In this document: piece by piece, positions 25,629-35,639 of the stretch
How the letters are laid out: each line of letters starts with the position of its first letter
How positions within the stretch are numbered: position 1 is the first letter of the stretch
Source of the DNA: Bythopirellula goksoeyrii
GTDB taxonomy: Bacteria > Planctomycetota > Planctomycetia > Pirellulales > Lacipirellulaceae
Length of the DNA stretch: 64,000 nucleotides
NCBI RefSeq assembly: GCF_008065115.1
Contig: NZ_CP042913.1
Location: 5,529,257 to 5,593,256 of the forward strand
Direction of reading: 5' to 3'
The notes under the pieces: model-generated
Databases searched by the model: none
What the model saw: the letters and a program-made list of their open reading frames with translations, nothing else
Told to the model about the DNA's origin: nothing
Program-made: the position numbers and the translations under genes

Positions 25629-26624
25629 TCAAACCGCACCGCGCACTAAAGGCCTGACCCGGGCTAGATAGAATGCCGCGAGTTCCTCGTGTAATGCGCC
25701 GTCCAAGGGTGCCATGTCGCTGGCCTGGGCGTTTTCGGCTACCTGTTCTGGTCGGCTTGATCCCGCAATGATCGTGCTCACAGCCGGGTGATCCAATATC
25801 CAGCGCAAGGCAAACCGTCCTAAAGGCAAGTCGTTCGGAGCTAGCTGTTTGAGCTCTTCGACCAGGCTTACCCCCTTCTCGAAGGGCAATCCTGCGAAGG
25901 TTTCTCCCACGTTAAAACATTGCCCATCGCGATTGAAATGGCGGTGATCTTCGGCAGCAAATTGCTGGCTAGCAGCCATCTTGCCACCCAAGAGCCCGCT
26001 CGCTAGCGGCAACCGCACGATGATGCCAACATTGGCCCGCTGAGCGGCGGCGAACAACTTTTCGACGGCATCCTGCCGAAACAAGCTGAAAATGATCTGC
26101 AGCGTTGCGATCCCCGGCTGGGCGACACAATAGAGTGCTTCTTCAATCGTTTCGACGCTCGCCCCATAATGGCGAATCAGGCCTTCGCTCTTGAAGTCCT
26201 CCAGCCAGGCGAGAATGTCTCCCTGCTTGATGAGATCGATTGGCACGCAATGCAACTGAACCAAATCAAGCGAATCACCTCCAATTCGTTCCAGCGATGC
26301 CGTCAAATTCGCCCGCACCCGCTCCTTGGTGTACTTGTCTGGGTAGAGTTCGCCACTTCGACCGACCTTGGTGACGATAGTAGGTCGAGGTTGTCCCGCT
26401 TGGTCACAGTTTTCTTCACACCAGCGTCCAATGCGAGATTCGCTAAGCCCCGCCCCATAGACGTCGGCAGTATCCCAGAAAGTGATCCCCTGCTTAGCGG
26501 CTTCGTCGAGAATTGCGACGGCCCGCTCATCTTCCATCGTGCCGAAATCGCCACCCAATTGCCAGCAACCGAGGCCGATCTCCGACACCCGGAGATCGGT
26601 CTTTCCTAGAGTGCGATACTGCAT
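25629..26624 (-). CDS. Aldo/keto reductase
   Basis: NADP-dependent aldo/keto reductase with a TIM barrel, 331 residues. The catalytic tetrad is visible: Asp and Tyr in WDTADVYGAG, Lys in IVTKVGRSG and His in LVQLHCVP. The opening MQYRTLGKTDLRVSEIGLG is typical of the AKR group acting on aldehydes or sugars. Single gene; no pathway link with its neighbours. The C-terminal SSRPEQVAENAQA is the usual NADP-phosphate contact region. Confidence 0.9.
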   Translation of the reverse strand: MQYRTLGKTDLRVSEIGLGCWQLGGDFGTMEDERAVAILDEAAKQGITFWDTADVYGAGLSESRIGRWCEENCDQAGQPRPTIVTKVGRSGELYPDKYTKERVRANLTASLERIGGDSLDLVQLHCVPIDLIKQGDILAWLEDFKSEGLIRHYGASVETIEEALYCVAQPGIATLQIIFSLFRQDAVEKLFAAAQRANVGIIVRLPLASGLLGGKMAASQQFAAEDHRHFNRDGQCFNVGETFAGLPFEKGVSLVEELKQLAPNDLPLGRFALRWILDHPAVSTIIAGSSRPEQVAENAQASDMAPLDGALHEELAAFYLARVRPLVRGAV

Positions 26625-26645
26625 ACTGAACCTGTTACAGCTTGC

Positions 26646-27548
26646 TCAAACTCGACGACGCCGCCCCGCAAAAGCAACCAGTCCGAAGCTTAGCAGTATT
26701 ACTGCCGAAGGTTCCGGAACCGCTAGCACTGCATCTGCTAAAGAAGTCAAGTATTGGCCGTCGCTGGCGCTGAGTTGCAAACCGTTTAGCACAGTAGTCA
26801 AATCGATGTCGCTCGTCGTTGGATCGTCGTAAATCGTGCCGTAGAGCACCAACGCGTTGAGCAGAGTTCCCCGATTGGAAGCATGATAACTACCATCGCC
26901 ATAAAAGTTCGCTGGGAAGTTCGCTAATTCCCAGGCATCTCCCGCCGGTGCTAGTTTGGCAAGTTCATTGCCTACCGTTGAATTGATATTGTTAGTTGAA
27001 AGGTGGTAACCGTCTCGAAGTTCCTGTTGCATTTGAGTTGGACCACCAGGAAACGACGGAGAGACTCCCGTGTAAAACGCATTTCCGTATCCGCGTGCCC
27101 AAGTTTCATATAACACTGGCACCACATCAGGGCTGTGCGCTGCGACAGCCTGATACATCCCCAGAGTACTGGAAATATGCTGTGCCAAGTTTCCGATATG
27201 TGTAGGCATCGTCGAAAAATCTTGCAAAACCACGTTATCCCATGTCTCACCTGCAGTAATTCTTGTTGTGATGTTTGCTAATTGCGCGGGAGTCGTGAGA
27301 TGCCACTGCAAGGACTGCCCATTCATAGAAGCGTCGTACATGCGAGGCAGAGGATGACCAGCGGACGCGGCAATTACTCGGAAAGTGTTTGGAACTGATA
27401 CACTGCTGCCACAGCATGTGGCGAGCGTGAAGCTATTGCCGTACCAAAGGATATCTTTGGGATCCTCCGCTGACGCACGCACACCAAACTGAGCAGCTGC
27501 AAACAATGCCAATGTCATGACCGTCTTGCAATTTATATTTCGTAACAT
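26646..27548 (-). CDS. PEP-CTERM protein with SGNH-hydrolase-like start
   Basis: Exported protein of 300 residues. After the signal peptide (VMTLALFAAAQFGVRASA) comes LWYGNSFTLA, which resembles block I of SGNH-type hydrolases with Ser in GNSF; later VVLQDFST and a C-terminal DGSYHASNRG, a candidate for the Asp/His pair, support the comparison. A PEP-CTERM signal (VPEPSAVILLSFGLVAFAG then RRRR) ends the chain. The ATG at 27548 has GGAG about eleven bases upstream and is preferred to a TTG six codons earlier. A role as an outer-envelope esterase is inference. Confidence 0.72.
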   Translation of the reverse strand: MLRNINCKTVMTLALFAAAQFGVRASAEDPKDILWYGNSFTLATCCGSSVSVPNTFRVIAASAGHPLPRMYDASMNGQSLQWHLTTPAQLANITTRITAGETWDNVVLQDFSTMPTHIGNLAQHISSTLGMYQAVAAHSPDVVPVLYETWARGYGNAFYTGVSPSFPGGPTQMQQELRDGYHLSTNNINSTVGNELAKLAPAGDAWELANFPANFYGDGSYHASNRGTLLNALVLYGTIYDDPTTSDIDLTTVLNGLQLSASDGQYLTSLADAVLAVPEPSAVILLSFGLVAFAGRRRRV

Positions 27549-27602
27549 AAGGTTCAATCTCCACAAACCGAGGCAAGTTTAATCGAGGCCTAGCATAAGA
27601 TT

Positions 27603-27634
27603 GACACGCCCTACCCGTTTGAGTAGGGCGTGTC
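27603..27634 (-). terminator. Hairpin after a PEP-CTERM gene
   Basis: Perfect 12-base stem GACACGCCCTAC / GTAGGGCGTGTC with an eight-base loop, 32 bases downstream of the stop at 27666 on the minus strand. The T-run after it is short (AATCTTAT), so it is a terminator or processing hairpin of moderate likelihood. Confidence 0.6.
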
Positions 27635-27665
27635 GAAGATTAGGCAGAAGAAATATCCGCTTACA

Positions 27666-28385
27666 CTAAGATCTGCCGCGGCGTTGTAGGGTAAATGCCA
27701 GACCCGCGAAGGCCAACAGACCGATTGTGGCTGGTTCAGGTATGGTATTACTGACCACTCGCATCGCGCCTAGGTAGTAAAAGAGACTGCCATTGTTGTT
27801 ATTCGGTCCTGGCGACACTTCAAGAGTAATCGTGCCCCCTGCCGTCGGAATAATTCCACTTACGTTAACCACCTCACTAACATTAGCGGTAACATCCAAA
27901 TACCCAACGCCGCTATTGGCACCTGCTAAGGCAAACTGAGTCTCGCGGTTGTCAGTTGCCCCGGTTCGCGAGCCGAAGAAGGTAAAGTCGTAACTGGTAG
28001 CTCCCGACCCGTCTAATCCTCCCATCGTTACTGTGGCTAATGGAGTTAACGGGTTTGTGCCAAAGGCCCCAGCGTGTCCGAATGCGTTGTCGACGGTTGC
28101 ATCAGTTTCAAAAATCGCTGCAGCATCGCCACTCGCAACTCCTGGGCCTGATTGATTTGAACCCGCAAAGAAGCCGCTGGCATCCAGCGAAATGCCCGTG
28201 TTCGCACCAGTAGAGTCAACCGAATCCGCAATGCTAAGCACTGATGGAGCGTTCATTACTATGTTGTTGTAGTTGCCTGCCGTCGTGCGGCTGCTATCGC
28301 CGAAATCGTAGAACAGGGTTGCCGCAGATGCGGCGGTCGAGAATGCCATCCCCAACACGATGGCTGAGATCATTTGTCTTTTCAT
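27666..28385 (-). CDS. PEP-CTERM protein, beta-sandwich-like
   Basis: Exported protein of 239 residues: signal peptide after MKRQMISAIVLGMAFSTAAS, a body rich in Gly, Ser, Thr and Asn consistent with a beta-sandwich, and a C-terminal PEP-CTERM signal (IPEPATIGLLAFAGLAF then RRGRS). The start at 28385 is chosen because it begins the signal peptide and has GAAAGG upstream; a frame 40 codons longer lacks these. Body shows DGSGATSYDFTFFGSR, like other planctomycete PEP-CTERM proteins of unknown role. A strong hairpin follows the stop. Confidence 0.72.
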   Translation of the reverse strand: MKRQMISAIVLGMAFSTAASAATLFYDFGDSSRTTAGNYNNIVMNAPSVLSIADSVDSTGANTGISLDASGFFAGSNQSGPGVASGDAAAIFETDATVDNAFGHAGAFGTNPLTPLATVTMGGLDGSGATSYDFTFFGSRTGATDNRETQFALAGANSGVGYLDVTANVSEVVNVSGIIPTAGGTITLEVSPGPNNNNGSLFYYLGAMRVVSNTIPEPATIGLLAFAGLAFTLQRRGRS

Positions 28386-28604
28386 TATACACACCAACCT
28401 TTCATAAGAAGTAACATCTGTAGTTGCATTGCCCAGTACGCCAAGGCACATGCTGGAATACAGCCTAACGAGGAGTTTATCACACACGCCTGAATGAAAC
28501 TGCAAGCGTTTTCAGTGATGCTCTAATTCTAAGCAGGACGGTGTCCTTAATGCAAGCGTTTTCTGCAAAAACTAGGAAACTTCCGTTTTTTTACGCTGCA
28601 CTTC

Positions 28605-31571
28605 TTAGCGGTCCGGAAACAAAGCCCGATGCACGGCCTCGGCTGGGTGTAATACCCGCCGACCCGTGCCATGCATAATCTGATGGCGACAACTCATCCC
28701 CGCAGCCACGATGGTCGTGCTGTCTTCTGCCGCGCGAACTGCCGGCAACAAGCGTCGTTCACCCATTGCCTGGGAAACGTCGTAATGTTCTGCTTCGTAG
28801 CCAAACGATCCGGCCATACCACAACAACCTGAATCGACTTCCTCCACTTCACCGCCAGCAAAAGCAAGCGTCTGTTTCGAAGGCCCCGTCCCCACGAGTG
28901 CTTTCTGATGGCAATGGCCATGGAGAAGCACCTTGCCCAGGGACTGTTGGATATTGAGATCGAGTGACTCCTCACTGACAAGCTTGGCGATGAACTCCTC
29001 GAATAACACCGAGTGCTCGGCGATCTTCTCCGTACGAGGATCGTCTGGCAGCAGCTCAAACACTTCATCACGAAGCGTGAGTAAGCAGCTTGGCTCCAAG
29101 CCGACAATCGGTATCCCTTGTTCGGCAAACGGAGCAAGTTTCTCCACGCAATCCCGCGCGGCACTTCGCGCCTGATTCACCATTCCCTTGGAAATCATCG
29201 GTCTTCCACAACAGAAATGCCCGGGAAGCAAAACATCGTATCCAGCAGCTTCCAGGACTTCAGTTGCAGCGATGCTCACCTCAGGGTGGTTGTAAGTGTT
29301 CCAGGTGTCATTAAACAGGACGACCTTCTTTCCAGTGGCCTTTTTGGAAGGACGCTCTCGAAACCAGGTGGTAAACGGCACGCTGGCAAAGTGAGGCAGG
29401 ACTCTGTGCTGGCTAATCCCAAACAGTTTATCCATGAGTTTCCGCACCAGCCCGTTGCTAATCAAACCATTGACCAGCGGAGCCATCAGCCCCGCGCTAA
29501 GTCGGCTCGCCCGCGGAACTCCCGCCATCATCCGAGCCCGAAACGGTACGCCATTCTTTTCGTAGTAGCGCGCGAGAAATTCGAACTTGATCTTCGCCAT
29601 ATCAACCGACGAAGGACATTCGCTCTTGCATGCCTTGCACTCGATGCAAAGGTCCAACGCTTCGTACATTCGCTCACTGGTGAGTGACTCCGCCGGTAGC
29701 AGTCCCGACAACCCGGCCCGCAGCAAATTCGCCCGACCGCGCGTGCTGTGCTCTTCGTCCTGCGTGACCATAAAACTGGGGCACATCGTTCCGCCAGTTG
29801 TTTTGCGGCAGATTCCGGCGCCGTTGCACATCTCGATCGCCCGATGGAACCCTTGATCCTCGGAGAAATCCACATGCTCTGGCTCTTCGTGAACGTGATA
29901 GTCCGCACCATATCGCAGGTGCTCGGTCATGGGTGGTGCTTCGACAATGTTTCCTGGGTTGAGCAAGTTATTCGGATCGAAGATTTCCTTCACACGGCGG
30001 TAGAGTCCGTACAACTCCGGGCCATAAAATTTCTCAGCCTGCCAACTCCGTGAGCGTCCATCTCCATGCTCGCTCGATAGTGCCCCGCCGTAGCCCTTCA
30101 GCAATTTCACCGAAAAATCGCTGATCGTGGGCAACTTCGCCACCTCGGCTGCTTGTTTCACATTCAGCAAAGGTCGAATGTGTAGACAACCCGCGCTGGC
30201 GTGGGCATAGTAAGCCACCTGGCTCCCCAACCCCTGGCAGAATTCCTCGATCTTCGTCACATAATCTGCGAGATGTTCCACCGGAACGGCAGAATCTTCA
30301 ATGAATGGCAACGGCTTGTAGTCTCCCTTCATACTCATCAACAAGCCCAAGCCCGCCTTGCGCACCGTCCATACGTCGGCCTGTAATGCAAGCGTCTTCG
30401 CCTCGGTGACTGCCGTAGCGGGAACACCCTGCGATTTCAAATGCTGGCGGAGCCGGGCAACTTTGTCAGTCAGTTCCGCTTCACTCGTGCCCGTGAACTC
30501 TGTCATCAGCACACAATTCGGAGTCCCCTCGACAAAGTTGCAAAGAGGACCTGCAAATTCGCGAACCTGCCGACACATCTTGATCGCCATCTGATCGAGT
30601 AACTCAACCGCCGTCGGATCGGTTTCCAAAATCGTGGGCACAGCGGAGAGTGCCGCATAGAGTTCGTCAAAATGGATCACCGCAATTGTGGCCATCTTCG
30701 GCACGTCCACAAGATTCACTTTGATCTCGTGCATCACACCAAGCGATCCTTCACTACCGCAAAGCAACTTGGCGACATTGAATCTTGGATCCTGTGGGCG
30801 TCGGTAGCTGGCCGCCCCCGGCACGAGACGATCGAGATTGTATCCACCGCACCGACGCCAGTGGTTGGGCGTGTTCTCGCGAATCACCTCTCGATTCTTG
30901 GGCGATTCGACCAATGCTGCCAGTTCGCGATAGATTCTTCCTTCTAATCCACTTAGCTGCGTCTTGGCCGTGAGCGATCCATTCTCCAGCGGGCCGAAAT
31001 GTGCACGGCTTCCATCGCTCAAGAACACACCCGTCTCAAGTACATGATCTGCCGCCATGCCGTAGACGATCGAGTGGCTCCCCGTGCAGTTATTCCCGAC
31101 GATGCCACCCATTGCCGCGCGGTTGCTGCTTGCTGGGTCGGGACCAAACTGCAAGCCGTGCGTACGGAGCTCGATATTCAGCGGGTCGAGGACTCTGCCC
31201 GGTTCCACACGAACCCATTTTTCATCGGTGTTCACTTCCAAGATGCGATTCATGTGCCGAGTCAGATCGAACACGACGGCTTCGTTGACGGCTTGGCCCG
31301 CGAGGCTGCTGCCACCGGCGCGCGGCAAGATCGGCACTCCATGTTTGGCTGCTAACTCAACACCGGCCTGCAGTTCCTCAACATCCCGAGGAAACACGAC
31401 CGCCAACGGCATGACCTGATAGATGCTGGCATCGGTGCTGTACAGCACTCGACTAAAGCTATCAGAGCGAATATCGCCCCCGGTGCGCTTGCCAAGTTCC
31501 GCCAAATACTCTTGCACTTTTTCAGGAAGGGGTTTCAGTGCAGGCTTCGGCTCGGCAGTGGCGACAGACAT
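28605..31571 (-). CDS. YdiJ-like FAD/Fe-S 2-hydroxyacid dehydrogenase
   Basis: Large flavoprotein of about 988 residues in the YdiJ/GlcD-GlcF fusion family, whose E. coli member oxidises D-2-hydroxyglutarate. Seen in order: FAD-binding PCMH domain (PRAGGSSLAGQA, GGIVGNNCTGSHS), FAD-oxidase C-terminal domain with HGDGRSRSW, a [4Fe-4S] domain with CNGAGICRKTTGGTMCPSF and CIECKACKSECP, and two CCG domains (HFCCGRPM, and GHCHQKAL with DSGCCGMAG) that bind a further cluster. Expected to pass electrons to the quinone pool or an ETF-like carrier. Start could be Met at 31601 or 31571; neither has a clear ribosome site. Substrate within the D-2-hydroxyacids is uncertain. Confidence 0.87.
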   Translation of the reverse strand: MSVATAEPKPALKPLPEKVQEYLAELGKRTGGDIRSDSFSRVLYSTDASIYQVMPLAVVFPRDVEELQAGVELAAKHGVPILPRAGGSSLAGQAVNEAVVFDLTRHMNRILEVNTDEKWVRVEPGRVLDPLNIELRTHGLQFGPDPASSNRAAMGGIVGNNCTGSHSIVYGMAADHVLETGVFLSDGSRAHFGPLENGSLTAKTQLSGLEGRIYRELAALVESPKNREVIRENTPNHWRRCGGYNLDRLVPGAASYRRPQDPRFNVAKLLCGSEGSLGVMHEIKVNLVDVPKMATIAVIHFDELYAALSAVPTILETDPTAVELLDQMAIKMCRQVREFAGPLCNFVEGTPNCVLMTEFTGTSEAELTDKVARLRQHLKSQGVPATAVTEAKTLALQADVWTVRKAGLGLLMSMKGDYKPLPFIEDSAVPVEHLADYVTKIEEFCQGLGSQVAYYAHASAGCLHIRPLLNVKQAAEVAKLPTISDFSVKLLKGYGGALSSEHGDGRSRSWQAEKFYGPELYGLYRRVKEIFDPNNLLNPGNIVEAPPMTEHLRYGADYHVHEEPEHVDFSEDQGFHRAIEMCNGAGICRKTTGGTMCPSFMVTQDEEHSTRGRANLLRAGLSGLLPAESLTSERMYEALDLCIECKACKSECPSSVDMAKIKFEFLARYYEKNGVPFRARMMAGVPRASRLSAGLMAPLVNGLISNGLVRKLMDKLFGISQHRVLPHFASVPFTTWFRERPSKKATGKKVVLFNDTWNTYNHPEVSIAATEVLEAAGYDVLLPGHFCCGRPMISKGMVNQARSAARDCVEKLAPFAEQGIPIVGLEPSCLLTLRDEVFELLPDDPRTEKIAEHSVLFEEFIAKLVSEESLDLNIQQSLGKVLLHGHCHQKALVGTGPSKQTLAFAGGEVEEVDSGCCGMAGSFGYEAEHYDVSQAMGERRLLPAVRAAEDSTTIVAAGMSCRHQIMHGTGRRVLHPAEAVHRALFPDR

Positions 31572-31696
31572 GTTGGCACGTTTCTCGTGGAAAAGGTTCA
31601 TGAATCAGTTCGGCACTATCATAATCTGCAAAACAGGGGTCCTCAACTGGCTCTTCGATTTCGCGCGAACCCCTGCCCCAAGCATTCCCTCTTTTA

Positions 31697-31761
31697 TAGC
31701 CATCGGCGGGAGCCGATGGTTGGTTCCGCAGGAGAAACTATCGGCCTGGCGCCGACGGTTA
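31697..31761. repeat. Palindromic repeat upstream of the MATE gene
   Basis: TAGCCATCGGCG (31697) and CGCCGACGGTTA (to 31761) pair at 10 of 12 positions; an inner CATCGGCGGGAGCCGATG makes a second hairpin. Related in its TAGCC...GG(C/T)TA ends to the other repeats in the window. Confidence 0.5.
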
Positions 31762-31846
31762 CTAATCTCCCACCATATCTTTCCCTCCCGATTCGACTAG
31801 AATCACGGTTCCCTATTCCAGCAAACAGAATCAGGCACCTACGGTA

Positions 31847-33334
31847 GTGATACCCCCGACACCCACACAACTCGATTCGCTCTCATGGCCCAAACGCTGG
31901 TGGCTCCGGGAATGCGGCGGTCGCCAGGTTCTTCAGGTCGCCTTGCCTTTGGTCGTCTCCACGATGTCGTGGACCGTAATGACCTACGTCGATCGGGCAA
32001 TGCTTGCCCACTACTCCCCCATTGCCATGACGGCAGCGTTTTCTGCCGGTATCCTCTGGTTTGCGCTCTTCTGCGTCTTCTTAGGTATCTGCGGCTATGT
32101 AAGTACGTTCGTCTCGCAGTACCACGGCGATGAACAACCCGAGCGTATCGGCCCCGTCGTTTGGCAAGGCAATTGGTTGGCCATGTTATCCGTGCCGTTG
32201 GCGCTGGCAGCCATTCCACTCGCGCCCTGGATATTCTCCCTCGCCAAGCATCGCCCCGATGTGACCGAGCAAGAGATTCGGTACTTCAAAATCCTCTGCT
32301 TCGGCGGTCCAGGGATGGTGCTGGCCACGTCGTTCTCCTGTTTCTACAGCGGCCGAGGAATGACGTGGGTCAACATGCTCATTGATCTGTTCGGCACCGC
32401 TGTCAACTTGGTTCTCGACTACTTGTTGATCTTTGGCTACGCCGGTTGTCCAGAGATGGGCATCGCTGGCGCCGCATGGGCAACCGTTGTTGGCATCTGG
32501 GTAAAACCCTTTATTTTCTTTGCACTGATATGGCAGAGGTCCAATCGGGCAACCTATCACACCGATAATTGGCGCATCGAACTTCCACTCCTCCGCCGGC
32601 TGGTTTATTACGGCGGACCAGGCGGAATGCAGATGCTGCTCGACATCAGCGGATTCACCATCTTCATCATCCTGGTGGGCAGACTTGGCGACATGCCGGC
32701 GATGGCCTCAAGCATGGCCTTCAGCATCAATACGGTCTCGTTCATGCCCGTTTGGGGCCTTGGCATGAGCGCTGGCATCCTCGTCGGCCAACGACTGGGC
32801 GAAAACCGCGACGACCTCGCCAACCGCGCCACTTGGACCACCTACCAAATCGGCATGGCCTACATGGCACTTCTAACGGTGCTTTACGTCGCACTGCCGG
32901 ATCTCTTCTTGTCGTCGTTTATAGGCACCGAAACCCAAAGCGACCTCTACCAGATGGCGCTCTCCCTGCTCTACTTTGTCGCGGCTTACAATGCATTCGA
33001 CACCACCCAGATTATCTTCGTTTCGGCGCTGAAGGGTTCCGGCGACACCCGCTTCATAATGTTCGTGAGCCTCGTCATGGCCACCGCCTTGGCAGCACTG
33101 ACCTACCTCGCCGTCGAGATGCTGCATCTGGACGTCTATGCCTGCTGGATAATCATTGTCTTTTGGCTTACGATCCTGGCGGTTACCTACCTGCTCCGTT
33201 TCATCAGCGGCAAATGGCGCACGATGCGCGTGATCGAACAGATCCATCATCCGCAACCCGCAGACTGCGAGCTGGCCGTCCCCGAAGCGTGTCCCGAAGC
33301 GGTGCAATCAATCGACCAAGCAGCACCAGTGTGA
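31847..33334 (+). CDS. MATE family multidrug/organic-cation exporter
   Basis: Inner-membrane antiporter of the MATE family, 495 residues, twelve predicted membrane segments in two halves (first half begins QVALPLVVSTMSWTVMTYVD, second begins GPGGMQMLLDISGFTIF). The phrases WGLGMSAGILVGQRLGE and FGGPGMVLATSFSCFYSGRG are typical. It uses a GTG start at 31847 without a strong ribosome site. Exports cationic compounds by Na+ or H+ exchange; the natural substrate is unknown. Confidence 0.9.
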   Translation: MIPPTPTQLDSLSWPKRWWLRECGGRQVLQVALPLVVSTMSWTVMTYVDRAMLAHYSPIAMTAAFSAGILWFALFCVFLGICGYVSTFVSQYHGDEQPERIGPVVWQGNWLAMLSVPLALAAIPLAPWIFSLAKHRPDVTEQEIRYFKILCFGGPGMVLATSFSCFYSGRGMTWVNMLIDLFGTAVNLVLDYLLIFGYAGCPEMGIAGAAWATVVGIWVKPFIFFALIWQRSNRATYHTDNWRIELPLLRRLVYYGGPGGMQMLLDISGFTIFIILVGRLGDMPAMASSMAFSINTVSFMPVWGLGMSAGILVGQRLGENRDDLANRATWTTYQIGMAYMALLTVLYVALPDLFLSSFIGTETQSDLYQMALSLLYFVAAYNAFDTTQIIFVSALKGSGDTRFIMFVSLVMATALAALTYLAVEMLHLDVYACWIIIVFWLTILAVTYLLRFISGKWRTMRVIEQIHHPQPADCELAVPEACPEAVQSIDQAAPV

Positions 33335-33366
33335 GGAGTTAGCTGGCAGCGCCCCAGAATTATTCC

Positions 33367-34296
33367 TCACACACTCCGCGTACCAAAACACTTCCCCATC
33401 AAGGCCAAGATTACGCATACCAAAACGAATGTGCCAACTCCGCCCAGCGCTATAATGCCATATCTCATGTCGGGATCGATTTCCTCCGTGTTGAATGCGT
33501 TTTGCATGACTTTAATTCTTTCCACGCTCGAATTGTCCATGTCCATGATCTTCAGTCTTCGTAGGTAAAGCGATAGTTCGCGTCGAAGTTCTTCGAGCTC
33601 ATCGATTTCTTGCTCAAGCATCCTCAGTTCACCATTGCGTAATCCCTTCGGCTTAGAAGAACGAGAGCTAATTTCATTCACATCATCCTGCTTTCCCTCG
33701 TTTGCAGTCGCGTTGCTCTCAAGCTCCTGTTCAAGCATGTAATACTTTTCTAGCTTGCTGCGAAGTTCGACCTCCAATTGCCTCAATACCGTGTCAAGTC
33801 CCGCCATCTCTTCAAACTCTTCGATCCTGTCTGCAGCTACTATTTCATTCATGTATGCCTCAACGACTGCATCGATGATTTTTTTCATTTCGTCGGGGTC
33901 TTCATTACCCTCATAGCTGATCATGAGTATCTTACTCTCACCTGGGAAGGACGCCTGCAGTTCATCCTGGAGCCACGTAAGCTCATCCGGACGATTCTTC
34001 ACCACAACATTGAGCTCGCGAATATCGCCTCGATTGAGTGCAGCCATCAAGACAAACTGACTTTTCAGCAAAGTTAGTTGGGTTTCCTTAAAAATCTCAA
34101 ATTCTTTCTCCGAAAACCGTTGCTCCGGATTAAGAAACTTCATGCTTGAGGTGTTGCTATCGACTTGCATATAGGCGGTTACAGAGAAGGGCTGAGGTAA
34201 CCACCAAAATAAAAAGGCACTGACAAGGATCGCCAGCACAAGACTCAAGAATAGAAATACTGGTGGACGAAACAGAAAGAAACGATCGGAAACCAT
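33367..34296 (-). CDS. Wzz-like chain-length determinant protein
   Basis: 309-residue inner-membrane protein with one membrane helix at each end (about residues 11-33 and 280-302) and a long periplasmic coiled-coil between, the layout of polysaccharide co-polymerases of the Wzz/GumC family. The coil includes LRQLEVELRSKLEKYYMLEQ and LEQEIDELEELRRELSLYL. No kinase domain follows, unlike BY-kinases. The neighbouring galE supplies UDP-galactose, which suggests a place in exopolysaccharide synthesis, though no polymerase or flippase lies in the window. Confidence 0.65.
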   Translation of the reverse strand: MVSDRFFLFRPPVFLFLSLVLAILVSAFLFWWLPQPFSVTAYMQVDSNTSSMKFLNPEQRFSEKEFEIFKETQLTLLKSQFVLMAALNRGDIRELNVVVKNRPDELTWLQDELQASFPGESKILMISYEGNEDPDEMKKIIDAVVEAYMNEIVAADRIEEFEEMAGLDTVLRQLEVELRSKLEKYYMLEQELESNATANEGKQDDVNEISSRSSKPKGLRNGELRMLEQEIDELEELRRELSLYLRRLKIMDMDNSSVERIKVMQNAFNTEEIDPDMRYGIIALGGVGTFVLVCVILALMGKCFGTRSV

Positions 34297-34467
34297 GGCG
34301 AGAACCCTTGCGATAAGAATCGATCACGAGAGATGAACCATGGGCTACTATAGCAGTTCGTCTGAATCTGCAAAGCTACCAGGGGCTTTGGAAACAGAAA
34401 TAAGTAATGTGCCCCAAGAGAGGGTAATTCAATCATTAAGATTGATGCAAGTGAGAACTTGGTACGA

Positions 34468-35451
34468 TCAATCCCCATACCCTTCCGGGTGTTTCTGGTG
34501 CCAACCCCAGGCACTTTCCACAATCGACCCGATCTCTTTATGCTGCGGTTGCCAGTTGAGCACCCGGTTCGCCTCGCGGGCATCGGCTACCAGCGCCGGC
34601 GGATCCCCTTCACGGCGCGGGGCCACCACAGCCGGGATGGCATGACCCGTCACGTGGCGGCAAGCCTCGATCACCTCCAACACACTCGCCCCACTGCCGG
34701 TGCCGAGATTCAATTTAAGCTGAGTTCCATCCTCAAGCTGCTCCAGCGCAGCCAAGTGCGCCGCCGCCAGATCGTCGACGTGGATATAATCGCGAACGCA
34801 AGTGCCGTCAGGAGTTGGATAATCGTCCCCAAAGATTTTCACGTTCTTGCGTTTTCCCAACGCCACTTCCAAAACCAGCGGGATGAGATGCGTCTCGGGA
34901 TCGTGATCCTCGCCGATCGTACCATCCGCTGCAGCCCCCGAGGCATTGAAGTACCGCAGCGCCGCATAGCCCCACCCGTACGCATGGCTATAATCGGCCA
35001 ACGCGTGCTCGATCACCAGCTTGGTAAATCCATAGGGATTGATCGGCGATTGCTTTTCGGCCTCGGTGATTGGCACAACGTCTGGGACACCATAGGTCGC
35101 GCAGGTACTGGAAAACACAATTCGCTTTACCCCCACATAGCGCATCGCTTCCAACAGTGAGAGTGTCCCCACGACGTTATTGTGGTAATACTCCGCTGGG
35201 TTGGTGACCGATACCCCCACGTAGCAAGAAGCAGCAAAGTGCATCACCGCCTCGATTTGCTTTTCGCGCAGGGCTCTCTCTAAAGCCAGCCGGTCGTGCA
35301 AGTCTCCCTCGATCAACCTCCCCTCGGGCACTGCCGCTCGATGTCCCTCGGAAAGATTGTCGTAGACCCACACCTCATGCCCTTCGTGCATCAGCACTTT
35401 GGCAGCATGCGAACCGACGTAACCCGCTCCACCACACAGTAATACTTTCAT
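34468..35451 (-). CDS. galE: UDP-glucose 4-epimerase
   Basis: NAD-dependent short-chain dehydrogenase that interconverts UDP-glucose and UDP-galactose, 327 residues. Seen: GGAGYVGSHAAKVL nucleotide-binding motif at the N-terminus, SSTCATYG with the catalytic Ser/Thr, and YGFTK with Tyr and Lys of the active site; VRDYIHVDDLAAAHLAA is characteristic of GalE. Feeds sugar nucleotides to glycan synthesis; the Wzz-like gene lies downstream on the same strand. Confidence 0.95.
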   Translation of the reverse strand: MKVLLCGGAGYVGSHAAKVLMHEGHEVWVYDNLSEGHRAAVPEGRLIEGDLHDRLALERALREKQIEAVMHFAASCYVGVSVTNPAEYYHNNVVGTLSLLEAMRYVGVKRIVFSSTCATYGVPDVVPITEAEKQSPINPYGFTKLVIEHALADYSHAYGWGYAALRYFNASGAAADGTIGEDHDPETHLIPLVLEVALGKRKNVKIFGDDYPTPDGTCVRDYIHVDDLAAAHLAALEQLEDGTQLKLNLGTGSGASVLEVIEACRHVTGHAIPAVVAPRREGDPPALVADAREANRVLNWQPQHKEIGSIVESAWGWHQKHPEGYGD

Positions 35452-35639
35452 TTTCTTTCCCTATTCCTGCCTCTTGTCTCAGATCCGCCGTGGCGGGCGG
35501 CTTCGCGTGATCAATCTTGAGAAATATCAGATTAAGACTTCCCCTGTCGTTTCGCAACCAACCTCTGACCTTCCGGTCGAGGCTAGAAAAAACCTATAAC
35601 AGTTACTCCAAGGAACACTCGCGAAGAGACAAGTTGTAT

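Noticed and set aside
32569-33342. 257-codon plus-strand frame overlapping the MATE gene
   Set aside because: Different frame of the same strand, giving an Arg/His/Pro-rich product typical of a shifted reading; MATE frame is clearly coding.
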